64,000 nucleotides of DNA, taken from contig JAFYNM010000015.1 of the NCBI GenBank assembly GCA_017549765.1, positions 1 through 64,000 on the forward strand, read 5' to 3'. Made by a program: the position numbers and the translations under genes. Numbering within the stretch: position 1 is the first letter of the stretch; each line of letters opens with the position of its first letter. Below are positions 55,261-63,065 of the stretch, piece by piece. This DNA is from Bacteroidales bacterium. Its GTDB lineage: Bacteria; Bacteroidota; Bacteroidia; Bacteroidales; WCHB1-69. The notes beneath the pieces were generated by a model. That model searched no databases and was not told where the DNA came from. It saw nothing but the letters and a program-made list of their open reading frames with translations.

Positions 55261-55276
55261 CAAAAATATTTTATAC

Positions 55277-55325
55277 GCACTAAAAAAAGTGCAGTTTTAT
55301 GCAAAAATTGCACTAAAAAAAGTGC
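55277..55325. promoter_or_regulatory. Paired palindromic operator-like sites
   Basis: GCACTAAAAAAAGTGC occurs twice, exactly, at 55277-55292 and 55310-55325. The starts are 33 bases apart, about three helical turns. Both lie upstream of the -7 box at 55253-55260, one across the expected -33 region. A dimeric repressor or the ATPase product itself could bind there. The hairpins could also form in RNA. Confidence 0.55.
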
Positions 55326-55389
55326 ACGATGATTTTGTGGCTTGTTAATCATTTTTTATTATTTTTGCCCCGTAATAATCACTGAAACA

Positions 55390-55819
55390 ATGAATCCCGG
55401 CAAGAACAGATGCAAATACTTAAAGGAGGTGCGGCAGAAAATCGCCGATGAGAACGGCATTCCCTTGCAGCAGCGCGAGAGGTCAAAGGGATGGTACTGG
55501 ATCAGCAGAGAGCATGGCAAGATTCCCAGCCATGTATGGTTCTCCTGCAGATTGGCTGAAACAGCGGCTACGTGATTACAACTCGTACATGGCCAATGAG
55601 TTGCCTGACGATGTCAAAATCATCCTTTTTGTTAATGATGATGGTTCTGTTTCGGATGTGTGGCTGAACAACATGCCCACCGGTTCCGAGCAGGACTTGG
55701 CTTTCCAGAACGAAGTCCGCCGGCAAGTGATGACGATGCCCTTGTGGAAGCCCGCCAACCTCAATGGAGAACCCGTCGGCACGTTCTACACCATTTCGAT
55801 AAAGGAACTGAGGCCGTAG
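55390..55819 (+). pseudogene. Frame-broken TonB-like gene with the KxxCKxLKEVRQ N-terminal module
   Basis: From ATG 55390 the frame encodes NRCKYLKEVRQKIADENGIPL, like the start of the protein at 43138. It then stops at 55575. The next frame carries a TonB C-terminal-like end, ILFVNDDGSVSDVWLNN ... MPLWKPANLNGEPVGTFYTI, ending at 55819. The frames cross near 55500-55560. The cysteine cluster and membrane span expected between the two parts are also missing, so a deletion and a frameshift have both occurred. Confidence 0.75.
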
Positions 55820-55851
55820 GAGTGATCTCTAAGACCTATGCCGTAGTATTG

Positions 55852-56001
55852 TCACTTTCCAAACAGATCAGCATGTGTGCCTGTATTCAGTAAATACAGC
55901 AAGCATTTTCTGTCAATTATTCGATAAATCAGCAACCAGTCCGCTTGGATGTGGCACTCTCTGACTCCTCTCAGCTTGCCTGTCAAACTATACTCTTTAT
56001 A
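55852..56001 (-). pseudogene. C-terminal fragment of a YafQ/RelE-type toxin
   Basis: About 50 residues read YKEYSLTGKLRGVRECHI, ADWLLIYRIIDRKCLLYLL, NTGTHADLFGK. These are the C-terminal half of a YafQ-type mRNA interferase with its HI...DWLLIYR...GTHxDLF signature. The N-terminal ~40 residues are absent, replaced by unrelated sequence. No antitoxin frame is adjacent. The gene is probably dead. Confidence 0.7.
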
Positions 56002-56312
56002 TTTGGTAACTATATTCAAAATGGGACACACTTCCCTTTCGCGGCGGCACGGCTCGTGCCTCTTGGCAGATGTCACACGCGCCGGCTTTCATGTCGGCTT
56101 GATCTTTTGTAACTTTTCTATCAAGAGAAAAGTTAAGGAAACATCTTGAAAACTGGTATGTGTCTTGCGAAGAAGCACAATGCCATCAACCAACAAAAAA
56201 CCTTTGCTTACAACACTCTTGGTGCCATCATGTATATAGTTACCTTTTTTTCTGAATGGAATAGAAAACAGAACGGGGCCGCCGCATCGCGACAGCCCCG
56301 TGTTTTGTGTCC
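56002..56312. other. Gene-free stretch between the toxin remnant and thrS
   Basis: No frame here looks like a protein and no promoter box is clear. An AACTTTTCTNNNNNAGAAAAGTT palindrome (near 56109-56133) is present; otherwise nothing is recognisable. Confidence 0.5.
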
Positions 56313-56339
56313 GTAGAGACGGTATCATACCGTCTCTAC
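56313..56339 (+). repeat. Dispersed palindrome, copy 2 (GTAGAGAC/GTCTCTAC arms)
   Basis: Two 13-base arms (GTAGAGACGGTAT and its complement) flank one central base. The outer eight bases of each arm are those of copy 1 at 50861; the centre differs. It lies three bases past the thrS stop and could serve as its transcript end. Confidence 0.85.
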
Positions 56340-56343
56340 AATA

Positions 56344-58281
56344 TTAATTCTCCAATTCCGCCTTGATGGCCTCATTGATGAGGGTGACAAAGCCGTCAAG
56401 CGGCATGGTGCCGGCGTCGATGTTGCCGTGTTTGCGCACAGAGACGGTACCGTCGGCCTCTTCCTTCTCGCCCACGATGACCATATAGGGCACCTTGGCG
56501 GTTTCGGCGTCGCGGATCTTACGGCCGGTCTTCTCGCTGCGCTCGTCGATGTAGCAGCGGATGTCCTGCTCGTCCAACGCGGCCTGCACCTTGCGGGCGT
56601 AGTCCATATACTTCTCGCTGATGGGCAGGATGACGACCTGATCGGAGGTGAGCCACAAAGGGAAGTTGCCGCCGGTGTGCTCCAGCAACACGGCCACGAA
56701 ACGCTCCATGGATCCGAACGGGGCGCGGTGGATCATCACCGGACGCTTCTTCTGACCGTCGGCATCGGTGTATTCCAGACCGAAACGCTCGGGCAGGTTG
56801 TAATCGACTTGGACCGTACCCAACTGCCACTCGCGGCCGATGGCATCCTTCACCATGAAGTCGAGCTTCGGACCGTAGAAGGCGGCTTCGCCCTCCACCT
56901 CGATGGTGTTCAGGCCCTTCTCGGCAGCAGCCTCGATGATGGCACGCTGAGCCTTCTCCCAGTTTTCGTCGGTACCGATGTACTTCTCTTTGTTGTTCGG
57001 GTCGCGCAGGGAGACCTGTGCCTTGTAGTTCTCGAACTTCAATGTCTTGAAGATGTAGAGGATGATGTCGATGACCTTGCAGAACTCCTCCTTGATCTGG
57101 TCGGAAGTACAATACAAGTGGGCATCGTCCTGCGTAAAGCCACGGACTCTCGTCAGGCCGTGCAACTCACCGCTCTGCTCGTAACGATAGACGGTGCCGA
57201 ATTCCGCCAGACGGAGGGGCAGCTCTTTGTAGGAGCGCGGACGGGCGGCGTAGATCTGGCAGTGGTGCGGGCAGTTCATCGGTTTGAGGAAGAACTCCTC
57301 GCCCTCTTGCGGCGTGGTGATCGGGCGGAAAGAGTCCGCACCGTATTTGGCATAGTGACCAGAGGTCTTATAAAGGTTCACATTACCGATATGCGGAGTG
57401 ATAACCTGCTGGTATCCGTACTTTTTCTGCACTTTGCGGAGGAACTGTTCCAGGCGGTCGCGCAGGGCGGCACCCTTGGGCAGCCACAACGGCAGACCTT
57501 GTCCCACGAGCGGAGAGAAGGTGAACAACTCCATCTCACGACCCAGTTTGCGGTGGTCGCGCTTGGCAGCCTCTTCGAGGAGGGCCAGATATTCGTCGAG
57601 TTCTTTCTTCTTCGGGAAGGTGACGGCGTAGATACGGGTCAGCTGTTTGCGCTTCTCGTCGCCGCGCCAGTAGGCACCAGCCGTCTTGAGCAGCTTGATG
57701 GCCTTGATGGCGGAGGTGTCGTGCAAGTGCGGGCCGCGGCAGAGGTCGGTGAAGGGACCGCTCTCGTAGAAGGAGATCTGTCCGTCTTCCAGACCGTCGA
57801 TGAGCTCCAGCTTGTACTCGTCACCCTTCTTGGTGAAATAGTCGAGGGCCTCGGCTTTGGGCACCTCGCGGCGCACGAACTGGATCTTCTGGGAGGCTAA
57901 CTCCTTCATCTTCTCCTCGATTTTCGGGAAATCGTCGGAAGAGATGCTGTAGTCCATAAAGTCGATGTCATAATAGAAGCCGGTCTCGATGTGCGGTCCG
58001 ATGCCGAATTTCACGCCCGGGTAGAGCGACTCGATGGCGGCGGCCATCAAGTGGGCGGAGCTGTGCCAGAAGGTGTCCTTACCTTCGCGGTCGTTCCAGG
58101 TATAGAGCGTGAGGGTGGCATCCTCATTGATGGGTTTGTCGAGTTCGACAAGCTGGTCGTTCACTTTGGCCACGAGCACGTTACGGGCCAAACCTTCGCT
58201 AATGGCAAGCGCCACCTGATAAGGGGTGGAGCCTTTTTCCATTTGTTTAATAGAGCCGTCAGGCAGTGTGATATTGATCAT
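56344..58281 (-). CDS. thrS: Threonyl-tRNA synthetase
   Basis: ThrS charges tRNA-Thr. The 645-residue protein has an N-terminal TGS domain ([17 protein letters not shown]), then the editing domain with [10 protein letters not shown]. The class II core follows: motif 2 in [26 protein letters not shown], zinc site starting NCPHHCQIY, and motif 3 with [12 protein letters not shown]-terminal anticodon-binding domain ends it. Length is normal. It is transcribed alone. Confidence 0.97.
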   Translation of the reverse strand: MINITLPDGSIKQMEKGSTPYQVALAISEGLARNVLVAKVNDQLVELDKPINEDATLTLYTWNDREGKDTFWHSSAHLMAAAIESLYPGVKFGIGPHIETGFYYDIDFMDYSISSDDFPKIEEKMKELASQKIQFVRREVPKAEALDYFTKKGDEYKLELIDGLEDGQISFYESGPFTDLCRGPHLHDTSAIKAIKLLKTAGAYWRGDEKRKQLTRIYAVTFPKKKELDEYLALLEEAAKRDHRKLGREMELFTFSPLVGQGLPLWLPKGAALRDRLEQFLRKVQKKYGYQQVITPHIGNVNLYKTSGHYAKYGADSFRPITTPQEGEEFFLKPMNCPHHCQIYAARPRSYKELPLRLAEFGTVYRYEQSGELHGLTRVRGFTQDDAHLYCTSDQIKEEFCKVIDIILYIFKTLKFENYKAQVSLRDPNNKEKYIGTDENWEKAQRAIIEAAAEKGLNTIEVEGEAAFYGPKLDFMVKDAIGREWQLGTVQVDYNLPERFGLEYTDADGQKKRPVMIHRAPFGSMERFVAVLLEHTGGNFPLWLTSDQVVILPISEKYMDYARKVQAALDEQDIRCYIDERSEKTGRKIRDAETAKVPYMVIVGEKEEADGTVSVRKHGNIDAGTMPLDGFVTLINEAIKAELEN

Positions 58282-58316
58282 ATCGTATCAGATTTAATTT
58301 TTCTAAAAAGGGGGTG

Positions 58317-58324
58317 CAAAGATA
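58317..58324 (-). promoter_or_regulatory. -7 box for thrS
   Basis: TATCTTTG on the minus strand, 35 bases before the ATG at 58281. Confidence 0.7.
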
Positions 58325-58358
58325 CACATTTTTTGCAGACAAAACCTCACCCTTCACT

Positions 58359-59006
58359 TCAGAATGTAATAAGGTTGTCATTCTTCGAGGAGTCAAGCGA
58401 GAAGCTGTTATCAGGAGTAGCACGCACCACCAGCAGGCCTTTATTGTGCGCATACTTGTCTGAACTCCGGTTGTATTTGATGGCTGCGATAGCCAGGAAG
58501 ATCGCCTTGTCGGCATATTCCGGCCACACTTCCTTAAAACGCCTCATCTTGGTGATGAAGTGGTCGATGTCGCTTTTGTTGCAGGCGGTCTTGATTTCCA
58601 TCGCAATGGCTGTTGTACCGTCCACCATAAATTGGTCAATCTCCATCTCCACGTTTGAGTTCTTGTCATGTTTTTTCAGGTTTGTAAAATAGCGGTTCAC
58701 CTTAAAGCCGGCTTTCTTGAAGATTCTTAACGCCTCGGGTTCCATCAATCCTTCGGTGAGATTACCAATGGTAGAAGAAAACCGGTCAGATAGTTCCTTG
58801 AACTTCCTATCGTTCCTTTTCATCTGCTCATCAGTCCTTTTCATCTGTTCATCGGTCCTTTTCATCTGCTCATCAGTCTTTTTCATCTGCTCAGATGTCT
58901 CCTTCACAATGCGTTCTGTTTCTTTAATCTGGTCCGACACTGCAAGGACGATATTCTTCAACTCGGTCCAGCTCAAGTCTTGCGGTTGAATGTTGTTTGT
59001 TGTCAT
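58359..59006 (-). CDS. Coiled-coil protein with PD-(D/E)xK nuclease-like domain
   Basis: The 215-residue protein has a helical N-terminus with four heptads of EQMKRTD type (residues ~37-64), then a domain with EMEIDQFMVDG ... AIAMEIKTACNKSDIDHF. This is the acid...ExK pattern of the PD-(D/E)xK superfamily, as in DUF3782-type proteins. It has no signal peptide. It is encoded alone, between thrS and queA. A DNA or RNA nuclease or a nuclease-derived binding protein is possible. Confidence 0.75.
   Translation of the reverse strand: MTTNNIQPQDLSWTELKNIVLAVSDQIKETERIVKETSEQMKKTDEQMKRTDEQMKRTDEQMKRNDRKFKELSDRFSSTIGNLTEGLMEPEALRIFKKAGFKVNRYFTNLKKHDKNSNVEMEIDQFMVDGTTAIAMEIKTACNKSDIDHFITKMRRFKEVWPEYADKAIFLAIAAIKYNRSSDKYAHNKGLLVVRATPDNSFSLDSSKNDNLITF
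58815..58898 (-). repeat. Four tandem 21-base coding repeats
   Basis: Four units of CCTTTTCATCTGCTCATCAGT (plus-strand sense, few substitutions) encode the heptads EQMKRTD. Unit number may vary between strains without breaking the frame. Confidence 0.85.
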
Positions 59007-59078
59007 AGATTTTTTTATTAATAATTCATTTTAGATAGTTGAATACAGTGGTTAAAAACAGATGCTGTATTAACGCCG

Positions 59079-59086
59079 CAAAGATA
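59079..59086 (-). promoter_or_regulatory. -7 box for the coiled-coil nuclease-like gene
   Basis: TATCTTTG on the minus strand, 72 bases before the ATG at 59006. Confidence 0.6.
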
Positions 59087-59169
59087 AAACAAATTTTAAT
59101 ACAAAAAATATAATTTTAACAAAAACATTACTTTTACACTTAGTTGTAAATTATGAATAGTAATTGTAT

Positions 59170-60387
59170 TTACGGCAGATACAGATTCGAATCCCCGTAA
59201 CTCAAAAAGCGATAGTCGTTGTCCAGGGCGTGTTGGTAGATGCGTTTCCACTCGTCTCCGAGCAGGGCGGAGATAAGGAGCAGCAGCGTGCTCTTGGGCT
59301 GGTGGAAGTTGGTGACGAGACCTTGCACCACCTGCAGCGGATAGCCCGGCAAGATGATGAGGCAGGTAGCCGCGTGCAGCATGTCTGTGTCTTGTTGCTC
59401 GAGGTAGTCCAAAATCGCCTGCAGGGAGGTTTCCAACGGGACCGTGCGCAGTTCCAGGTCCTCGTACATCTCCCATTGCTGCACGTTGAGCGGGTCGGGG
59501 CGTCCGAGGGTCAACTTGGCACCGATGATGAAGAGCGACTCCAGCGTGCGCGTCACGGTGGTGCCCACGGCGATGCGGCGGCGCGACAGCAGGCTGAGCA
59601 AGGACTCGATGCGCTGGCGGGAGAGGACAATCTTCTCCTCGTGCATGAAGTGCCCGCCGATGGTCTCGCTGCTCACGGGCTTGAAGGTGCCCGCGCCCAC
59701 GTGGAGGGTCACATTCTCGGTGGCTATCCCCTTGGCTTTCAGCGCTTTCAATACAGCGGGGGTAAAGTGCAGTCCCGCCGTGGGCGCGGCCACGGAACCG
59801 TCGTATTTGGCATAGACCGTCTGGTAGCGTTGCTCATCGGTGGCCTCCGCCTCCCGTTTGATATAGGGTGGCAACGGAATCTTGCCGTAGTGCTCGATCC
59901 ATTCGGCGAAGCTGACGGACACATCGTCCCATTCAAACGTCACCGGGAAGGTGCCTTCCATGTTCTCGCCGCGAGTGGCCGTCACGCGGACAGCACGTCC
60001 GTTGACGGGCACATCGATAAAGAGCGGGTGTTTCCACTTCTTGGCATTGCCCACCATGCATTTCCACGTCACCTGGCCCGTCAGGGTGAAGGCCACCGCC
60101 GGGTCGTTGGTCGGGGCCAGAGGCTCCAGACAGAAAATCTCGATGGCCGCGCCCGTGGTGTTGTGCACGAGCAGTCGGGCATGGATAACCTTGGAGTCGT
60201 TGAAAATCAAGAGGTCATCGGGCGACAGGAAGTCGGGCAGCCGGTCGAAACGGCTGTCGGTGATCTGTCCGTGCGCATAGACCAGCAGCTTGGAGTGGTC
60301 GCGCTGTGCCGCCGGATAGAAGGCGATGCGTTCCTCAGGCAGCGGGTAGTCGTAATCGTCAATATGGAGGTTCTGTTCTTTCAGCAT
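59170..60387 (-). CDS. queA: S-adenosylmethionine:tRNA ribosyltransferase-isomerase
   Basis: QueA transfers and isomerises the ribosyl moiety of SAM onto preQ1-tRNA to give epoxyqueuosine. The 405-residue protein has the family start DYDYPLPEERIAFYPAAQRDHSKLLV and FNDSKVIHARL. PTAGLHFT is in the middle, and VTNFHQPKSTLLLLISALLG with YRFLSYGDSNLYL at the end. ATG 60387 is chosen since the family begins there. Its -7 box ends only eight bases upstream, so the mRNA may be nearly leaderless. Confidence 0.96.
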   Translation of the reverse strand: MLKEQNLHIDDYDYPLPEERIAFYPAAQRDHSKLLVYAHGQITDSRFDRLPDFLSPDDLLIFNDSKVIHARLLVHNTTGAAIEIFCLEPLAPTNDPAVAFTLTGQVTWKCMVGNAKKWKHPLFIDVPVNGRAVRVTATRGENMEGTFPVTFEWDDVSVSFAEWIEHYGKIPLPPYIKREAEATDEQRYQTVYAKYDGSVAAPTAGLHFTPAVLKALKAKGIATENVTLHVGAGTFKPVSSETIGGHFMHEEKIVLSRQRIESLLSLLSRRRIAVGTTVTRTLESLFIIGAKLTLGRPDPLNVQQWEMYEDLELRTVPLETSLQAILDYLEQQDTDMLHAATCLIILPGYPLQVVQGLVTNFHQPKSTLLLLISALLGDEWKRIYQHALDNDYRFLSYGDSNLYLP

Positions 60388-60395
60388 AACGGGCG

Positions 60396-60403
60396 CAAAA
60401 ATA
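60396..60403 (-). promoter_or_regulatory. -7 box for queA, almost abutting the start codon
   Basis: TATTTTTG on the minus strand, eight bases from the ATG at 60387. Confidence 0.6.
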
Positions 60404-60514
60404 CGAAAAAGATAGGACAGCACGACAGGCATTTTGTCGCCATCATATTTTTATCCTTAATTATCAGAACATTATAAAAAACAAGAAGATACAACTTTCA
60501 TTCTAAAAAAAGTG

Positions 60515-60522
60515 TATTTTTG
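60515..60522 (+). promoter_or_regulatory. -7 box for the tRNA Pro-Arg pair
   Basis: TATTTTTG, 15 bases before tRNA-Pro. Confidence 0.7.
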
Positions 60523-60537
60523 CCGCCGGATTCGTGA

Positions 60538-60615
60538 CGGGATATAGCGTAGTCCGGTTATCGCGCCTGCTTTGGGAGCAGGAGGTCGCAAGTTCGAATC
60601 TTGCTATCCCGACCA
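60538..60615 (+). tRNA. tRNA-Pro (anticodon TGG)
   Basis: Acceptor CGGGATA/TATCCCG, anticodon stem CCTGC/GCAGG with loop TTTGGGA giving TGG, T loop TTCGAAT. CCA is encoded at 60613-60615. Confidence 0.95.
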
Positions 60616-60619
60616 AGGA

Positions 60620-60693
60620 GGTTCCGTAGCTCAACTGGATAGAGCAGCTGCCTTCTAAGCAGCAGGTTCCGCGTTCGAGTCGCGGCGGAATCA
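60620..60693 (+). tRNA. tRNA-Arg (anticodon TCT)
   Basis: Acceptor GGTTCCG/CGGAATC (one G-U), anticodon stem GCTGC/GCAGC with loop CTTCTAA giving TCT, T arm CCGCG/CGCGG. CCA is not encoded. It follows tRNA-Pro by four bases. Confidence 0.95.
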
Positions 60694-60703
60694 CACTGAA
60701 AAC

Positions 60704-60733
60704 AAGTGCTTACGGCAATCGCTGTAAGCACTT
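60704..60733 (+). terminator. Terminator of the tRNA Pro-Arg pair
   Basis: A ten-pair stem AAGTGCTTAC/GTAAGCACTT with a ten-base loop, then TCTCTTTT. It lies ten bases after tRNA-Arg. Confidence 0.75.
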
Positions 60734-60829
60734 TCTCTTTTATGGAGAACTAACAGTGAACTCATGATTCAAGCTTTAATAACATGTGTTCGTTATCTTG
60801 GCTGTCGTTATTATTCTGCTAAAAAATCC

Positions 60830-60837
60830 TATCTTTG
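60830..60837 (+). promoter_or_regulatory. -7 box, first of three related promoters
   Basis: AAAAAATCCTATCTTTGCGG contains TATCTTTG, 49 bases before the ATG at 60887. Near-identical segments stand at 61574 and 63054. Confidence 0.7.
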
Positions 60838-60886
60838 CGGCATATAATCTGCCACTACATCTGACTATGCCCAAACACCGCCAAAG

Positions 60887-61552
60887 ATGAAATCAAACGA
60901 AAAAAACAACTGTTTGTACAAGAGCAATTTGCCTATCTCACAATGTTTTTTGGGCACAGTATTGGCAATAGGACTAAGTATGCCAGCATTATATCTTTCG
61001 GCAAACCCAATTTCCTCATACTTTTTGACAGTAGCGATATTGTCAATTATTGGATGGTCGTTTTTTTTGAGGAAAAGTTTCTTTTATCAAGACCACATGG
61101 TCATCACTTACCCTCTACGTTTTTTCAAACGACAAATCAGAATCCAATATGAGGATATTGAAGCTTTTATATTCTATGAAAGGAATCTTGAAGGAGAGTT
61201 TCTATCCATTATCACTAAAGAAGAAGAGAGTGTTTTAAAAAAACTGTATATCAAATTTCTTTGTTCTTCCATGGTCAGCTCTCGAGACTGGCACAAAAGA
61301 ATGCGTTTCTTCTATTTATTGAAATTTTTGAAGTCGGAAGGCTATTGGATAAAGATAATTGACAGGTCGTATGGTTTCACTACTCTTGAGAAGCGTGTTG
61401 AATTGGCGTTCGGATCCGGCAATTCCGACTACGTGAGAAAATCACCTTCCGAAAGACGAAAAAAAAGGAGGAGAGACACCATAATAACTATTATCGTGCT
61501 TTTGGTAGGACTATTGTTAGGTGTACTATTAAACAAAATAATGTGGCCATAG
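60887..61552 (+). CDS. Three-span membrane protein, unrecognised
   Basis: The 221-residue protein has two N-terminal spans (FLGTVLAIGLSMPALYL and FLTVAILSIIGWSFFL). A soluble middle (QDHMVITYPLRFFKRQIRIQYEDIEAFIFYE) has the strand pattern of small PH-like membrane-linked domains. A basic stretch precedes a C-terminal span (TIITIIVLLVGLLLGVLL). Codon use is AT-rich compared with the rest of the window. I do not recognise a family. The three genes that follow are of similar composition. Confidence 0.75.
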   Translation: MKSNEKNNCLYKSNLPISQCFLGTVLAIGLSMPALYLSANPISSYFLTVAILSIIGWSFFLRKSFFYQDHMVITYPLRFFKRQIRIQYEDIEAFIFYERNLEGEFLSIITKEEESVLKKLYIKFLCSSMVSSRDWHKRMRFFYLLKFLKSEGYWIKIIDRSYGFTTLEKRVELAFGSGNSDYVRKSPSERRKKRRRDTIITIIVLLVGLLLGVLLNKIMWP

Positions 61553-61573
61553 TGCTCCCAACCCGAAAAATCC

Positions 61574-61581
61574 TATCTTCG
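61574..61581 (+). promoter_or_regulatory. Variant -7 box, second of three related promoters
   Basis: AATCCTATCTTCGCGGCATG contains TATCTTCG (T to C at the seventh base of the box). The gene start is 31 bases away. A ten-codon frame that begins in the shared GGCATGAAA stops at 61615. Confidence 0.5.
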
Positions 61582-61604
61582 CGGCATGAAATTTCTACAT
61601 TCTT

Positions 61605-62297
61605 ATGAATATTAAGCCAACATCCTTGATCCTGTTATTCTTCTCATTGCTTTTTATGACCAGTTGCCATAAAAAGCAACAGGAGAATCAACAATCAGAT
61701 CTCGAAATAATGCTGTCTAACCTGGTGGAGGAGAGATATGCCCATTGCAACCAATTGTCGAAAAGCAATGAAAAAATGAGCAGGTGCGAATATGCAGATG
61801 AGATGATGGAGAAATGCAACCAATTGATCGCCAGCCAAGAGCCATATCGGGAGAAATACAAAGGACTCCGTTCCCTAATGAAAGAGTACGATATTCATTG
61901 GCCGTATGGTATTAACGGGACGGAAATGGATTCAGTTAATTTTGCTTTGATGGTCAGGGTGGTGCAGCTATGCGCTTTGAATTATGAAATCGAGTCGTTT
62001 TACCAATCGCATTATCAAGTAGAATTACTTGGTATCGAATATGCCGGTGAGTTTTATGACAAAAAGGGAAATCGAGTTGTCCGACTGCTTCCAAATTTTA
62101 TCAGTCAGAATCCAGATTGCAATCCAATCTATTATGTGAATGGCGAGAAATTGTCCACGGATGGCACATACTGGTACTACACGCCACACAATTCCGACAC
62201 AATCATCTCGTGTGACTTTGATGTAATGAGATGGGGACAACCATTTCACGGAAATTGTGGCACAAAAATGTCGTTCAAAGTAAAAAGTGAAAAATGA
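61605..62297 (+). CDS. Lipoprotein, unrecognised
   Basis: The 230-residue protein has a lipoprotein signal (LLFFSLLFMTSC, cysteine near residue 21). A helical, charged region (KKQQENQQSDLEIMLSNLVEERY) follows, then a mixed domain with several cysteines. The end is beta-rich (YYTPHNSDTIISCDFDVMRWG). No family is recognised. It is in the AT-rich island. Confidence 0.72.
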   Translation: MNIKPTSLILLFFSLLFMTSCHKKQQENQQSDLEIMLSNLVEERYAHCNQLSKSNEKMSRCEYADEMMEKCNQLIASQEPYREKYKGLRSLMKEYDIHWPYGINGTEMDSVNFALMVRVVQLCALNYEIESFYQSHYQVELLGIEYAGEFYDKKGNRVVRLLPNFISQNPDCNPIYYVNGEKLSTDGTYWYYTPHNSDTIISCDFDVMRWGQPFHGNCGTKMSFKVKSEK

Positions 62298-62396
62298 GAA
62301 CGCGCCGCACAACATTTTTCCGAAAATGTGATATTGAATTATGTAACTACTTAAGAGAAAGATGGATAAGTGTTCAACATTCTTAATTAAAGAGAG

Positions 62397-63002
62397 ATGA
62401 ATCGAGCCCCCAAAATTATCGTCCTGTCTTTATTGCTCGCGATTGGTGCCACAGGCTTAACCTATGTGGCAATCATGGCTTACATACACCATGACGTGTT
62501 CGGGAAAAGTCCGTCGTATGAGGAAACACGACAAAATTTCATCAAAAATGAGTCCTATTTTCAGAAAGCGGCAGACTGCTTTCTTGAAATTGCCAACTAC
62601 TGCTTATCGGATTCAACACAGGGCACTCTTCTTTTCAGCATTCAGGAATCGGGTGACGAGTTTTTGTTTCGTTTGTTCTTTTCTACGGAAAACGAGACCG
62701 AGCTTGTATTTCCGATAAGAAATTCAGACATTGAAATAAGCCAAGACCAGAAGAAGATATTAGAATCCAGGGGGATTGATTATAAAATGGTACAAACACT
62801 CTACTCAAATTTGAAAAAAACAAGCTGTCGCGCAATTACAAAATGCGAGGGCAACCCAGACGTTTTGTTTTACATGACATTTAAGATTTTGGATTATTGT
62901 GCAATTGATTACCTCTTTTACCCCCATTCTATCGATGAGGATTCAATACGTCCTATTTCCAATTCTCCGCTCGGTCAGCGGGTCGCTATCTCTGTAAAAT
63001 AA
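62397..63002 (+). CDS. Membrane-anchored protein, unrecognised
   Basis: The 201-residue protein has one N-terminal span (IIVLSLLLAIGATGLTYVAIMAYI), probably an uncleaved anchor. The rest is soluble with five cysteines and no known motif (FLEIANYCLSDSTQGTLLF, RIFFSTENETELVFPI-like strands). No TAnnTTTG box precedes it, so it may be read through from the gene 99 bases upstream. No family is recognised. Confidence 0.68.
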   Translation: MNRAPKIIVLSLLLAIGATGLTYVAIMAYIHHDVFGKSPSYEETRQNFIKNESYFQKAADCFLEIANYCLSDSTQGTLLFSIQESGDEFLFRLFFSTENETELVFPIRNSDIEISQDQKKILESRGIDYKMVQTLYSNLKKTSCRAITKCEGNPDVLFYMTFKILDYCAIDYLFYPHSIDEDSIRPISNSPLGQRVAISVK

Positions 63003-63053
63003 TTAGTGTTGTCCATAATTGTCCAAGTTGTTTTCCTAACCCGAAAAAAATCC

Positions 63054-63061
63054 TATCTTCG
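63054..63061 (+). promoter_or_regulatory. Variant -7 box, third of three related promoters
   Basis: AATCCTATCTTCGCGGCATG, identical over 20 bases to the segment at 61570. The ATG at 63066 is within the shared piece, so only four bases separate box and start codon. Confidence 0.5.
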
Positions 63062-63065
63062 CGGC

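Noticed and set aside
58815-58898. Possible CRISPR-like repeat
   Set aside because: The 21-base units are in-frame coding heptads with no spacers.
61586-61615. Ten-codon frame starting in the second duplicated promoter
   Set aside because: It stops within the start of the lipoprotein gene and probably arises because the promoter segment was copied with the first codons of another gene.
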